From Telmatospirillum sp. J64-1 (GTDB lineage: Bacteria; Pseudomonadota; Alphaproteobacteria; Rhodospirillales; Magnetospirillaceae): a stretch of 37,419 nt of DNA. Below, piece by piece: positions 15,643-24,397 of this stretch; position 1 is the first letter of the stretch, and each line of letters opens with the position of its first letter. Location: the NCBI RefSeq assembly GCF_006980715.1, contig NZ_SBHN01000030.1, positions 1-37,419 of the forward strand, given 5' to 3'. The notes beneath the pieces were generated by a model that was given only the letters and a program-made list of their open reading frames with translations, had not been told where the DNA came from and did no database searches. The position numbers and the translations under genes are program-made.

Positions 15643-15939
15643 ATGATGCGTTATGTCGTTGCGGCCGCGGCCATGTTCGGGTTGGCTCATCCAGCGGCAG
15701 CCCAGCAACAGGTTTGCGCTGACCGCAAGCTGATTCTGGAAAGTTTGGCCGACGAGTATGCCGAAGCCCCCACCTCGATCGGCGTGACCAATGCCGGCAA
15801 TATGGTCGAGGTCCTGACCACGTCCGACGGTATGACCTGGACCATCCTGATGACCATGCCCGACGGCACCAGCTGCGTGATGGCTGCGGGCGAAGACTGG
15901 ATGGAAGCGCCGCAAGTCGCCCAAGGTCCCGAAGCCTGA
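15643..15939 (+). CDS. Small exported protein of unknown function (98 aa)
   Basis: The ATG at 15643 follows AAGGAG by 6 nt and was chosen over an upstream in-frame ATG at 15616. A clear Sec signal peptide (MRYVVAAAAMFGLAHPAAAQ) should be cut near AAAQ, giving a mature periplasmic protein of about 77 residues. It contains two Cys residues (in VCADRK and TSCVMA) that may form a disulfide. The middle (SIGVTNAGNMVEVLTTSDGMTWTILMTMPDG) looks like a short beta-sheet and resembles uncharacterised small periplasmic proteins of alphaproteobacteria. No function can be given. It is convergent with the DUF192 gene, 41 nt apart. Confidence 0.82.
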   Translation: MMRYVVAAAAMFGLAHPAAAQQQVCADRKLILESLADEYAEAPTSIGVTNAGNMVEVLTTSDGMTWTILMTMPDGTSCVMAAGEDWMEAPQVAQGPEA

Positions 15940-15980
15940 GGCTTCCGCCTGCAGGATTGGCCCACCGGGACGAAAGAGGA

Positions 15981-16469
15981 TCAGTATTCCGGAAGCGACA
16001 TGCGGTCGCCCGGCCTCAGGCCGAGGCGTTCTGCCGTGCCGCCAGCCAATTCCAGCACATAACGCGCCGGACCTCCGGAAATGACCTCCAGGGATAACGG
16101 TTCGGTCCGTTCGGCGAGTCCGATCACACGTCCCTCCTCGGACAGGAAAAGCATGTCCAGGGGGATCAGGGTGTTTTTCATCCACATATGGATCGTCCGT
16201 TCGGAGCCGAAATCGAACAGCATCCCGTGGTCCTCTGCCAGCTCGCGGCGGAACATCAATCCCTGGGCCCGCTGCTCGGGCGTCAGGGCGAGTTCAACGT
16301 CGAAGACATGCCGGGCGCCGCCCTGCGTCTCGATCGCCACTGTCGAACGGGAAAATATTATCCCATCTTCGGCCCGCGCTTCAACCGCGCGCAGGGTCAG
16401 GATAGAGGGTGCGAAAGTGGCAGCGAGGCCAAGGCCGAAAACTAGAAAGAGGTACCGGCACCGCTTCAT
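15981..16469 (-). CDS. DUF192 family exported protein
   Basis: 162 residues with a signal peptide (YLFLVFGLGLAATFAPSIL), so periplasmic or membrane-attached. The DUF192 core is easy to see: VELALTPEQRAQGLMFR, MLFDFGSERTIHMWMKNTLI, PLDMLFLSEEGRVIG and ELAGGTAERLGLRPGD. The family is widespread, a single beta-rich domain with no established biochemical role. Start ATG at 16469, with GGGGGAG upstream on the minus strand. It appears monocistronic; the upstream region is the AT-rich gap 16470-16913. Confidence 0.92.
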   Translation of the reverse strand: MKRCRYLFLVFGLGLAATFAPSILTLRAVEARAEDGIIFSRSTVAIETQGGARHVFDVELALTPEQRAQGLMFRRELAEDHGMLFDFGSERTIHMWMKNTLIPLDMLFLSEEGRVIGLAERTEPLSLEVISGGPARYVLELAGGTAERLGLRPGDRMSLPEY

Positions 16470-16744
16470 GTTCGTTTCTCCCCCGATTTCCAGGAAGTCT
16501 GCCTGCTGCTCGTGGAACGGGCAAGTCCCATTGATGGGAAAGAAAACCCAATGCAGCCCTTGTTACTTTTCCCGCCAGCCGATCAATCCGACAAATGTTT
16601 GTACTTAAATTAAAATCTCGGGCGGAGGAGATAGCCCGGAATTCCTAGCCTGACGGAAATAAGATAAAATTTTAGGAAAGTTGGAAAAATATTTATTTGT
16701 CTTTCTGTTTATATTTTTGACACTTTATTAGGTTGATAAACCTG

Positions 16745-16896
16745 TTTTACTGGAGGTTTGTTTAGGGTAAATTACCCAAATCGACGGCCACGGTCGCCGA
16801 TGACGCAGATCACAGACAGACTGCGGGAGACAATTCCCCGCCCATCCCCCGTCTCCCGCGTGGAACGCCGCACGAAAGTGCGGCGTTTCCGTTTTC
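16745..16896 (+). ncRNA. Candidate small RNA with two strong hairpins
   Basis: On the plus strand, a 9-bp stem GCGGGAGAC (16823-16831) with GTCTCCCGC (16851-16859) is followed at once by a typical terminator at 16864-16896. No protein gene on this strand leads into the terminator; the nearest one upstream ends at 15939. An AT-rich promoter-like region lies just before. The 5' end is a guess. The small frame inside (ATG at 16801) has no good ribosome site and runs through the hairpins, so I treat it as non-coding. Confidence 0.5.
16864..16896 (+). terminator. Plus-strand rho-independent terminator
   Basis: The 10-bp stem AACGCCGCAC (16864-16873) and GTGCGGCGTT (16878-16887) has a GAAA tetraloop and is followed by TCCGTTTTC. 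The other strand has no U-tract after the stem, so it works for plus-strand transcripts. Confidence 0.85.
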
Positions 16897-16913
16897 AGCC
16901 CCCGCCATCCCCA

Positions 16914-17762
16914 TCAATAGCGGCCCAGCAGGGCCGAAAGAGTCAGACGCAAGACCGGCGGCTGCGCGGAAACCAGAACCGGGTCGAAGACATCGAACCC
17001 GCTCTTCTCCAGCCGCGCCAGATGGCGCCGGGCCAACACCGCCGGCAGCAAGGCCGGCAAGGCGGAACGCGGCACCCGAGGGCGCAGCGACCGGGCCAGG
17101 TCGAGATGGAAGCGTGCCCGGGCCGCCACCTGCTCGACGGCCTTGGACAGTTCCGGCCGGGGCTTGCCCGCCAGGATGTCGCGGGAGTGAACGCCCGCTT
17201 CCGCCAGCAAATCCAGCGGCAGGTAGAGGCGATCGGCGGCGGCATGGAACGGCACCGCCCGCAACAGCCCCACCAGGGCCCAGGCGATGCCCACATGACG
17301 CCCGGCCTGCTGCGCCGCCTCGTCCTGCCCCGACAGGATTTCGATGGCGAGCGCGGTCAGCGTGGCCGAACTGCCCTCAGCATAATCCTCCAGGGCTTCC
17401 AGGTTCGGCGGCGCTTCCTCGTCCAGATCGCGTTCGCGGGTATCAAGCAACCGGTCGAAATGGCCGCGCGTCAGCTTGTGGCGGCTGATGGCCCGAGCGA
17501 GGGCTTCCATCACCGGCTGGCGTCGCGGCTGGCCGCCGCCATAGATTTCCTCCAGGCCTTCGCGCCACCATTGCAGCCGGATCATGCCCATCATGGGCTC
17601 GGTCACCACCTCGCGCAGCTTGGCGATTTCCAGGTTGAAGGCATAAAGCGCGAACAGGTCTTCGCGACACTCTGCCGGGGCGAATTGAGCGGTGAGAAAG
17701 CGTTCGCGATCGTAGCGCTTGACCTCGCGAGCCGGAAAGGAAAGCTCGTCCTCAGGGGGCAT
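16914..17762 (-). CDS. Squalene/phytoene synthase-like protein without Asp-rich motifs (NDUFAF6-like)
   Basis: 282 residues of the trans-isoprenyl-diphosphate-synthase fold; the ATG at 17762 is preceded by AAGGA. Typical family parts are RFLTAQFAP, DLFALYAFNLEIAKLREVV, IRLQWWREGLEEIYGG and DRLYLPLDLLAEAG. The two catalytic Asp-rich motifs are absent: AFNLEIAKL (41-49) stands where HpnC/HpnD have DDIAD, and LLRAVPFHAAADRLYLP (166-182) replaces the second DxxED motif. It is therefore probably not a squalene synthase. Loss of both motifs and the RLQWWR stretch fit the NDUFAF6 (complex I assembly factor) branch. It is divergent from hpnC. NDUFAF6-like function in bacteria is an inference. Confidence 0.85.
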   Translation of the reverse strand: MPPEDELSFPAREVKRYDRERFLTAQFAPAECREDLFALYAFNLEIAKLREVVTEPMMGMIRLQWWREGLEEIYGGGQPRRQPVMEALARAISRHKLTRGHFDRLLDTRERDLDEEAPPNLEALEDYAEGSSATLTALAIEILSGQDEAAQQAGRHVGIAWALVGLLRAVPFHAAADRLYLPLDLLAEAGVHSRDILAGKPRPELSKAVEQVAARARFHLDLARSLRPRVPRSALPALLPAVLARRHLARLEKSGFDVFDPVLVSAQPPVLRLTLSALLGRY

Positions 17763-17808
17763 CGGGGAAATATCCTTCGTTTCGGCCAGAGGCTGACATA
17801 TATAAGCG

Positions 17809-18609
17809 GTGGAAACATCACAAGAAACAATCACCGTGCCACCAGCCGCCACCGCGCCACATCTTCCGCACAGGGCCACCGGCAAGCAAGCCGCCGACGA
17901 GAATTTCCCCGTCGGCTCGATACTGCTGCCGCGCAGCCTGCGCCCGGCGGTGCACGAATTCTACCGCTTCGCCCGCAAGGCCGACGACATCGCCGACAAT
18001 CCCACCCTGTCGATCGATGAAAAGCTAATCCGCCTGGACGAGATGGAAAACCATCTACCGTCGGCCGGTGCCCCCCATGCCAGAACCCTGCTCGATGCCT
18101 TCCGGCGCGACGCCCTGAACCCGCCCTGCCGCGACTGGGCCGAACTGATCGAGTATTGCCGCCTCTCGGCCATGCCGGTGGGACGCTTCCTGCTCGACCT
18201 GCATGGCGAAGGGACGCCCCCGCACCACGCCTCGGATGCCCTTTGCGCCGCCTTGCAGATCCTCAATCATCTCCAGGACTGCCGGGAAGATTACGTCGAG
18301 ATGGGGCGGGTCTATCTGCCCCGGAACTGGCTGCCCGATCCCTCTGTCCTGGACGCCCCCGCCGCCAGCCCGGAACTGCGCAAGGTACTGGACCGCTGCC
18401 TGGACGGCGTGGACGCATTGCTGGCAGAGGCCCGCCCCCTGCCCCGTCTGATCGCCCATCGCCGCCTGCGCATGGAAGCCGCCGTGATCCTGGATCTGGC
18501 CCGCCGCCTCACACTCCTGCTGCGCAAGCGCGATCCTCTGGCCGGGCCGGTGAAGCTGCGCAGGCGCGACAAGGCGGCCGCCCTCCTGACTGGATTGGCG
18601 GCTCTATGA
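17809..18609 (+). CDS. hpnC: Hydroxysqualene synthase HpnC
   Basis: Second enzyme of the HpnCDE route to squalene: it converts presqualene diphosphate, made by HpnD, to hydroxysqualene. The 266 residues carry ENFPVGSILLPRSLRPAVHE, typical of HpnC, the first Asp-rich motif DDIAD (59-63) and the second, DCRED (157-161). The start is uncertain. The GTG at 17809 has no clear ribosome site and a TATATA box (17799-17804) lies so close that a transcript from it would start at about the same place; a GTG at 17836 is the alternative. The stop overlaps the hpnD start (ATGA). First gene of a coupled hpnC-hpnD-hpnE operon feeding hopanoid synthesis. Confidence 0.93.
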   Translation: METSQETITVPPAATAPHLPHRATGKQAADENFPVGSILLPRSLRPAVHEFYRFARKADDIADNPTLSIDEKLIRLDEMENHLPSAGAPHARTLLDAFRRDALNPPCRDWAELIEYCRLSAMPVGRFLLDLHGEGTPPHHASDALCAALQILNHLQDCREDYVEMGRVYLPRNWLPDPSVLDAPAASPELRKVLDRCLDGVDALLAEARPLPRLIAHRRLRMEAAVILDLARRLTLLLRKRDPLAGPVKLRRRDKAAALLTGLAAL

Positions 18610-19451
18610 AGGACGATTTCTCCCAGGTCGCGGCCATCGTCCGCCAGTCGCGCAGTTCCTTCTATTGGGGCATGCGCCTGTTGCCGCGGGCCAAGCGCGA
18701 AGCCATGTTCGCCGTCTACGCCTATTGCCGCATCCTCGACGACATCGCCGACGAACCGGCCGCACCTGAGGAAAAGCTGCGCCTGCTGGCCGGCTGGCGG
18801 TCGGAAGTGGCGGCCTTGTATGACGGCCACCCAAGCCAACCGGTCTCGCGCCTGCTGGCCCGCGCCCTGCCCCGCTTCGGCCTGGAACGCGCCGAACTGG
18901 AAGCGTTGATCGACGGCATGGAAATGGATGTGCGCGGCTGCATGCGCGGCCCGTCGCGCGACGAACTCGGGCTCTATTGCCGCCGCGTGGCCGGAGCGGT
19001 CGGGCTGCTGTCCGTCCGCATCTTCGGCTGCCCCGAGCCGCAAGCCCGGCGCTTCGCCGAAGTCCTGGGCGAAGCCCTGCAACTGACGAATATCCTGCGC
19101 GACCTCAAGGAGGATGCCGTGCTGGGGCGCCTCTATCTGCCCACCGAAGCCTTGGACCAGGCGGGAATCACGATCCGCGATCCGGCTGCGGTCCTGGACC
19201 ATCCCGCCTTGCCGCAAGCCTGCGAGGCCGTGGCCCAGGAAGCGGAAGCCTTGTTCGATCAAGCCGCCATGCTGCTGCAGGACTGCAACCGCCGCCGCTT
19301 GCGTCCGGCGGTGGTGATGATGGCCACCTATCGCCGCCTGCTGGAACGGCTGCGCCAGCGCGGCTGGCAGAGCATCGAAAAGCGGGAGCGCCTGCCCCGC
19401 CTGGAACGGCTGTGGATCGTGCTGCGCCATACCCTTCCCTTGGCCCGATGA
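18606..19451 (+). CDS. hpnD: Presqualene diphosphate synthase HpnD
   Basis: Condenses two farnesyl diphosphates to presqualene diphosphate, the first step to squalene. 281 residues with the family marks: SSFYWGMRLLPRAKREAMFA, first Asp-rich motif DDIAD (45-49), the LTNILRDLKED motif (160-170) and GRLYLP following it. Both catalytic motifs are intact. The ATG at 18606 overlaps the hpnC stop, and its own stop overlaps the hpnE start, so the three are translationally coupled. Length is normal for HpnD. Soluble or peripheral membrane enzyme. Confidence 0.95.
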   Translation: MKDDFSQVAAIVRQSRSSFYWGMRLLPRAKREAMFAVYAYCRILDDIADEPAAPEEKLRLLAGWRSEVAALYDGHPSQPVSRLLARALPRFGLERAELEALIDGMEMDVRGCMRGPSRDELGLYCRRVAGAVGLLSVRIFGCPEPQARRFAEVLGEALQLTNILRDLKEDAVLGRLYLPTEALDQAGITIRDPAAVLDHPALPQACEAVAQEAEALFDQAAMLLQDCNRRRLRPAVVMMATYRRLLERLRQRGWQSIEKRERLPRLERLWIVLRHTLPLAR

Positions 19452-20698
19452 AGCTGCACGTCATCGGTGCCGGATTGGCCGGTCTGGCCTGCGCCCTGGA
19501 AGCCGCCGAAGCCGGGGCGGAGGTCGTCCTGCACGAAGCCACGGCGCAGGCCGGGGGGCGCTGCCGCTCCTTCCACGATCCCCTGCTGGACCGCATGGTC
19601 GACAATGGCAGCCACCTGCTGCTGACAGCCAATGCAGAGGTGCTCGACTTTCTGAAACGCGGCGGCGGCCATTCCCTGCTGCACGAGATTACGCCCGCCC
19701 GCTTCCCCATGTACGACCTGACGAAGGGGCGCCTTCACATGATCCGCCCGGGCAAGATCCCGCCCGGACTGGGCTGGCGCGATCTGTGGGGAGTGTGGCA
19801 ATTGCGCAAGGGCCGGGGCACAGTCGCCGACTGCCTGCGGAAGGCCCCGCTCTACCGCCTGCTATGGCAGCCGCTCTGCGAGGCGGCGCTGAACACCGCC
19901 CCCGAGGAAGCCTCCGCCGCCCTGCTCTGGCAGGTCCTGAAGGAAAGCCTGCTGGCCGGGGAAAAGGCCAGCCGTCCGCTGATCGTCGAAAAGGGACTGG
20001 GACCGACCTTCATTGCCCCGGTGCTGGCCCGGCTGACGGCACTGGGGGCGGAAATCCGTTTCGGACACCGGCTGCGGGCCATTGAGGAGGATGCCCTGGT
20101 CTTCGATGACGGGCGCATCGGCTTCGGCCATGCCGTCCTTGCCCTGCCCAATGCGGCGGCGGCGGACCTTCTGCCGCAACAGGTCGAGCGCCTGCCCCAT
20201 CGGGCCATCGTCAATGCCCATTACCGCCTGGACCGCCCCGTCCGCCTGCCGGGCGGCCTGCCCTTCCTGGGACTAGCCGGAGCTACCGCCCAATGGCTGT
20301 TCCTGCGCGAGGACGTGCTTTCCGTGACGGTCAGCGCCGCCGATGCCCTGGCCGCGTGCCCTACCGCCGATATCGCTCTCTTGCTGTGGCACGACGTAAG
20401 CCGGGCGCTTGGCCTCCCCGCCGTTCCTCCGGCCTGGCGCATCATCAAGGAACAGCGCGCCACCATCGTCCAAACGCCGCAGACGGAGGCCTTTCGCAAT
20501 AGGCTCCGCCGCTCCACCTCCCCCCATAGTCGTGTCTTCCTTGCGGGGGACTGGACCGAGGCGGGACTCCCCTGCACCATGGAGGCCGCAATCCGGTCAG
20601 GCCGACGCGCGGCTCGGGCCGTTATCGCCGTGGCCGCGAATTGGGACGGCAGGACTTCACAAAATGGTGAACCCGCCATATCTTGTGGGCACCTTTAG
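19448..20698 (+). CDS. hpnE: Hydroxysqualene dehydroxylase HpnE (FAD-dependent)
   Basis: Reduces hydroxysqualene to squalene, closing the HpnCDE route. 416 residues of the amine-oxidase/phytoene-desaturase type. The N-terminus has the dinucleotide-binding motif VIGAGLAGLACALEAAEAG followed by the acidic strand end and GGRCRSF. The C-terminus has the FAD-contacting stretch VFLAGDWTEAGLPCTMEAAI. Start ATG 19448 overlaps the hpnD stop. The gene ends 30 nt before sodB. No squalene-hopene cyclase (shc) lies in this window; it may be elsewhere. Confidence 0.95.
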   Translation: MKLHVIGAGLAGLACALEAAEAGAEVVLHEATAQAGGRCRSFHDPLLDRMVDNGSHLLLTANAEVLDFLKRGGGHSLLHEITPARFPMYDLTKGRLHMIRPGKIPPGLGWRDLWGVWQLRKGRGTVADCLRKAPLYRLLWQPLCEAALNTAPEEASAALLWQVLKESLLAGEKASRPLIVEKGLGPTFIAPVLARLTALGAEIRFGHRLRAIEEDALVFDDGRIGFGHAVLALPNAAAADLLPQQVERLPHRAIVNAHYRLDRPVRLPGGLPFLGLAGATAQWLFLREDVLSVTVSAADALAACPTADIALLLWHDVSRALGLPAVPPAWRIIKEQRATIVQTPQTEAFRNRLRRSTSPHSRVFLAGDWTEAGLPCTMEAAIRSGRRAARAVIAVAANWDGRTSQNGEPAISCGHL

Positions 20699-20728
20699 AG
20701 GTTTTCCAATATATCCATAGAGGCGCAA

Positions 20729-21331
20729 ATGGCTTTCGAACTGCCCCCCCTTCCTTATCCGCATGACGCTCTCGAGCCGCATATGTCGGCCAACACGCTG
20801 GGCTTCCACCACGACAAGCACCACCAGGCCTATGTCACCAACCTGAACAACCTGGTGAAGGATACCCCGCTGGCTTCCAAGTCGCTTGAAGAGATCATCA
20901 AGGAAACCTTCGGCGATTCCTCGAAGCTGGGCGTCTTCAACAATGCCGCTCAGGTGTGGAACCACACCTTCTTCTGGCACTGCATGAAGAAGGGCGGCGG
21001 CGGCAAGCCCACGGGCGAAGTGCTGAGCCGCATTGAAGCCGATTTCGGCTCCTACGAGAAGTTCGCCGAAGAATTCAAGAACGCCGCCGTGACCCAGTTC
21101 GGCAGCGGCTGGGCCTGGCTGGCCGTGGATGGCGGCAAGCTCAAGATCGTCAAGACCCCCAACGCCGAAAACCCGATGGCCCTGGGCATGACCGCCCTGC
21201 TGACCTGCGACGTCTGGGAACATGCCTACTACCTGGACTTCCAGAACCGCCGCCCCGATTTCGTCCAGACCTTCCTGGACCACCTGGTGAACTGGGACTT
21301 CGTGGCCGAGAACCTGAAGAAGGCCGCCTAA
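20729..21331 (+). CDS. sodB: Superoxide dismutase, iron type
   Basis: Dismutates superoxide to oxygen and peroxide; cytoplasmic, since there is no signal peptide. 200 residues, normal for SodB. Metal ligands are His27 ([10 protein letters not shown]), His79 (WNHTFFW), Asp161 and His165 (DVWEHAY). The active-site Gln75 in NNAAQVWNH, together with FGSGWAWL, points to the iron rather than manganese form. The start ATG at 20729 gives the typical [10 protein letters not shown]. It lies 30 nt after hpnE on the same strand but has its own terminator. The AT-rich stretch overlapping the hpnE end may contain its promoter. Confidence 0.97.
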   Translation: MAFELPPLPYPHDALEPHMSANTLGFHHDKHHQAYVTNLNNLVKDTPLASKSLEEIIKETFGDSSKLGVFNNAAQVWNHTFFWHCMKKGGGGKPTGEVLSRIEADFGSYEKFAEEFKNAAVTQFGSGWAWLAVDGGKLKIVKTPNAENPMALGMTALLTCDVWEHAYYLDFQNRRPDFVQTFLDHLVNWDFVAENLKKAA

Positions 21332-21358
21332 ACCCTCTTCCGACGGCTGAAATGCAAA

Positions 21359-21386
21359 CGGGGCTCCGCAAGGAGCCCCGTTTTAT
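21359..21386 (+). terminator. Rho-independent terminator of sodB
   Basis: The 9-bp stem CGGGGCTCC (21359-21367) and GGAGCCCCG (21372-21380) has a GCAA tetraloop and is followed by TTTTAT. It lies 27 nt after the sodB stop. The convergent DUF498 gene ends 21 nt further on, but the reverse U-tract is weak. Confidence 0.92.
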
Positions 21387-21407
21387 ATTGCCCGGAAGAC
21401 CACCGCA

Positions 21408-21782
21408 TCAGATCGCGAGCAGGGCGGCGGCGACGCGCCTTTCTTCCGAAAGCAGGACGTTATAGGTCCGGCAGGCAGCACCGGTATCCATTCCCTCGAT
21501 GACGATGCCCACCGAACGGAAGGACTCTCGCAGGGCACGCGGCAGCATGGCCGTGCGTTCGCCGCAGCCGATCAGCAGGATTTCGATCCGCGGCTCGGCA
21601 TCCCGCAAGGGCATCAGGCTTTCCGCCGAAACCTCCTCCATCCCCGAAACCGGCCAAGCCAGGGTCGCGAAGGGGTGGACGAGGACCGAGCCCTCATGGC
21701 GGACGCCGCTGATGCGGAATCCGCCCTCGCCATAGCCTTGGATGAGTTGCCGGTCGCCCGGCACGACAGGTGTGATATCCAT
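21408..21782 (-). CDS. DUF498/Mth938-like protein (NDUFAF3-like)
   Basis: 124 residues of the single-domain Mth938-like family (DUF498), which includes the mitochondrial complex I assembly factor NDUFAF3. Typical features are GGFRISGVRHEGSVLV, IEILLIGCGERT and VGIVIEGMDTGAACRTYNVL near the end. It is the last gene of the yajC-secD-secF cluster, 37 nt after secF. This neighbourhood is a known trait of alphaproteobacterial members. Start ATG 21782; the ribosome site is weak. Exact bacterial role unknown. Confidence 0.88.
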   Translation of the reverse strand: MDITPVVPGDRQLIQGYGEGGFRISGVRHEGSVLVHPFATLAWPVSGMEEVSAESLMPLRDAEPRIEILLIGCGERTAMLPRALRESFRSVGIVIEGMDTGAACRTYNVLLSEERRVAAALLAI

Positions 21783-21819
21783 CTTGCCCTATATGGAAGG
21801 CAGGACCGGCCAGGAAAGC

Positions 21820-22782
21820 CTAGCCGGCCGCCCTTTCTTCACTTTTCGCCTTTTCGCTTTCCTCTTCTTCCTCTCCTTCGCCGCTGTCGGAGTGGCGGAG
21901 GTTGAAGTAGACGAGGATCGGCATCGCCACATAGATCGACGAGAAAGTGCCGATGACCACGCCGAAGATCATCGCGGCGCTGAAGCCGCGCAGCACGTCC
22001 CCACCGAAGAAGAACAATGCCACGACCGCCAGCAGAGTGGTCACGCCGGTCAGCAAGGTGCGGCTGAGCGTTTCGTTGGCCGACAGGTTGAGCAGGTCGA
22101 GCAACGGCATGCTCTTGTACTTGCGCAGGTTCTCGCGCACGCGGTCATAGGACACCACGGTGTCGTTGATGGAATAACCGGCGATGGTCAGGATCGCCGC
22201 CACCGTCGTCAGGTTGAACTCCATCCCCGTCAAGGCGAAGAAACCGAACGTGGCGATGACGTCGTGGAAGGTCGCCACCAATGCGCCCACGCCGAATTGC
22301 CATTCGAAGCGGAACCAGACATAGGCGGCGATCGCCAGGATGGACAGGGCGATGGCCAAGGTGCCGTCCCGCACCAGTTCCGCCCCGACCTTGGGACCGA
22401 CGACCTCGGTGCGGCGGATCTGCACGTCATCGCCCAACGCCTGGCGGACCTGCTGAAGGGCCGCCAGTTGGGCCTCTTCGCCGCCTTCCTGGCGCTGCAC
22501 GCGGATCATCACTTCATCGCCGTTCGTGCCGATGCCCTGCAGGGCGACCTCGCCCAGGCCCAGCCCGCCCAGGCTCTGGCGCATCTGCGCCAGATTGGCC
22601 GGACCTTCGGTGCGGACTTCGAGAAGAAGGCCGCCACGGAAGTCGATCCCGAAGTTCAACCCATTGACGGCCAGGGCCGCCACCGAACCGACCATGATGA
22701 CGGCGGTGACGAGGAAGGCGATCATGCGCTTGCCGATGAAGTCGAAGTTGAACTTCTGCGGCATGTATTTGAGAAGGGCCAT
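21820..22782 (-). CDS. secF: Protein translocase subunit SecF
   Basis: Inner-membrane subunit of the SecDF-YajC complex that uses the proton gradient to help pull proteins through SecYEG. 320 residues with the conserved GLNFGIDFRGGLLLEV near the first membrane helix, an approximately 100-residue periplasmic domain, and five further membrane segments including AAILTIAGYSINDTVVSYDRVRE and LTGVTTLLAVVALFFFGG. The C-terminal tail is charged and rich in Glu (EGEEEEESEKAKSEE). Starts 10 nt after the secD stop, in the same operon. Confidence 0.97.
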   Translation of the reverse strand: MALLKYMPQKFNFDFIGKRMIAFLVTAVIMVGSVAALAVNGLNFGIDFRGGLLLEVRTEGPANLAQMRQSLGGLGLGEVALQGIGTNGDEVMIRVQRQEGGEEAQLAALQQVRQALGDDVQIRRTEVVGPKVGAELVRDGTLAIALSILAIAAYVWFRFEWQFGVGALVATFHDVIATFGFFALTGMEFNLTTVAAILTIAGYSINDTVVSYDRVRENLRKYKSMPLLDLLNLSANETLSRTLLTGVTTLLAVVALFFFGGDVLRGFSAAMIFGVVIGTFSSIYVAMPILVYFNLRHSDSGEGEEEEESEKAKSEERAAG

Positions 22783-22792
22783 TATTCGAGCC

Positions 22793-24361
22793 TCAAACCG
22801 GCAGGGACTTAGGCTTGCTGTAACGCAGCCAAGTGGACATCAACAGGCGGGTCACCCAGACGGCCGTGAACATGGAGGTGACCAAGCCGATCGCCAGGGT
22901 CACCGCGAACCCGCGCACCGGACCCGATCCGAACTGGAACAGCAGGATCGCCGCCACCAGCGTGGTCAGGTTGGAATCGAGGATGGTGACGATGGCGCGC
23001 TTGAAGCCGGCATCGACCGCATTGATCAGGCTGCGTCCATTGCGCATTTCCTCGCGGATGCGCTCGAAGATCAGCACGTTGGCGTCCACCGCCATGCCGA
23101 GCGTGAGCACGATACCGGCGATACCCGGCAATGTCAGCGTGGCCCCCAGCAGGGACAGGGCCCCCAGCAGCAGCGCAAGGTTGACCAGCAGGGCGATGTT
23201 GGCGAACACACCCAAAGTGCCGTAGGCGACCAGCATGAAGGCCAGCACCAGCACCAAGCCGAGCACCGTGGCGATCTGACCGGCGCGGATCGAATCCGCC
23301 CCCAGGTCCGGGCCGACGGTACGTTCCTCCAGCACCACCAGCGGCGCGGGCAGAGCACCGGCACGCAGCAGCAGGGCCAGGTCGTTGGCTTCCTGAACCG
23401 AGAAACGGCCGGTGATGACGCCGCTGCCGCCCAGGATCGGCTCGCGGATCGAAGGCGCGCTGATGACCTGGTTGTCCAGAACGATCGCCAGCTGGCGGTT
23501 GACGTTCTGCTGGGTCAGGTCGCCGAAGCGGCGCGCGCCTTGGGTATTGAAGCGGAAGCTGACGACCGGGCGATTGTCCTGGAAGGCCGGCTGGCTGTCC
23601 ACCAGCAGATCACCGGACAATTCGACACGGCGGCGCACCACGTAGTGGGCCGGTTGGCCCGACATGTCCTGTTCGATGCTGGGTAGCAGCATGGACCCGG
23701 GAGGCACGCGGCCGCGCAGGGCTTCCTCGACGCTGGTCGAATGGTCCACCAGATGGAAGCTGAGAACGGCGGTGCGGCCCAGCAATTCCTTGACGCGCTC
23801 GGGCTCCGACACGCCCGGCAGCTGGACCAGGATGCGGTCCTCGCCCTGGCGCTGGATGGTCGGTTCGCGGGTGCCCAATTCGTCGATACGGCGGCGCACG
23901 ATCTCGATGGACTGGTTCACCACCGCGTTGCGGCGCACGGTCTGGGCCTGTTCCGTATAGGTCAGGACCGCCAGTCCGTTGTCGCGGACCTGGACTTCCA
24001 CGTCGCTGTCCAGGCGGCGCAGCGAATTACGCGCCTCTTCGAACTGGGCCTGATCGAGCAGGCGTAGCTGGACGCTGGTGCCCACCACGCCCAGATCGGC
24101 ATAGCGGATGCGGTTCTGGCGCATGTCGTTGCGCACCGCTTCCACCAGGCTGTTGAGCTGCTCTTGCAGCACAGCCTGCACATCCACTTCGAGCAACAGG
24201 TGCGAACCGCCCTGAAGATCGAGGCCCAGATTGACCGGCTGATACCAGTCCGGCAACTGATCGGCCTGTTGCCGGGAAAGAAGGTTTGGCGCGGCAAAAA
24301 CAAAGCCGGCCAGGCAGACCGCAAGGATCAGCGCGATCTTCCATTTAGAGAAATAGATCAT
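22793..24361 (-). CDS. secD: Protein translocase subunit SecD
   Basis: Large inner-membrane partner of SecF. 522 residues: an N-terminal membrane helix (KIALILAVCLAGFVFAAP), the conserved NLGLDLQGGSHLLLEVD, a large periplasmic P1 domain (RRRIDELGTREPTIQRQGED, VQLPGVSEPERVKELLG), then a C-terminal five-helix block with GMAVDANVLIFERIREE and NLTTLVAAILLFQFGSGPVRGFA. All regions expected of a full-length SecD are present. Follows yajC by 36 nt. Confidence 0.97.
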   Translation of the reverse strand: MIYFSKWKIALILAVCLAGFVFAAPNLLSRQQADQLPDWYQPVNLGLDLQGGSHLLLEVDVQAVLQEQLNSLVEAVRNDMRQNRIRYADLGVVGTSVQLRLLDQAQFEEARNSLRRLDSDVEVQVRDNGLAVLTYTEQAQTVRRNAVVNQSIEIVRRRIDELGTREPTIQRQGEDRILVQLPGVSEPERVKELLGRTAVLSFHLVDHSTSVEEALRGRVPPGSMLLPSIEQDMSGQPAHYVVRRRVELSGDLLVDSQPAFQDNRPVVSFRFNTQGARRFGDLTQQNVNRQLAIVLDNQVISAPSIREPILGGSGVITGRFSVQEANDLALLLRAGALPAPLVVLEERTVGPDLGADSIRAGQIATVLGLVLVLAFMLVAYGTLGVFANIALLVNLALLLGALSLLGATLTLPGIAGIVLTLGMAVDANVLIFERIREEMRNGRSLINAVDAGFKRAIVTILDSNLTTLVAAILLFQFGSGPVRGFAVTLAIGLVTSMFTAVWVTRLLMSTWLRYSKPKSLPV

Positions 24362-24397
24362 AACCCTGTGAGCCTCGCTGGCCGGCTTGCGGCCCTG

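Larger units (their letters stand above)
16470..16913. other. AT-rich gap with promoter-like DNA and hairpins
   Basis: No protein gene is supported in these 444 nt. The stretch 16600-16760 is strikingly AT-rich for this chromosome. It contains TTGACA (16717-16722) on the plus strand, without a good -10 at ideal spacing, and the dyad GGGTAA-A-TTACCC (16765-16777). The right part holds the small RNA candidate with two hairpins. The DUF192 promoter must lie in the left part. Confidence 0.6.
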
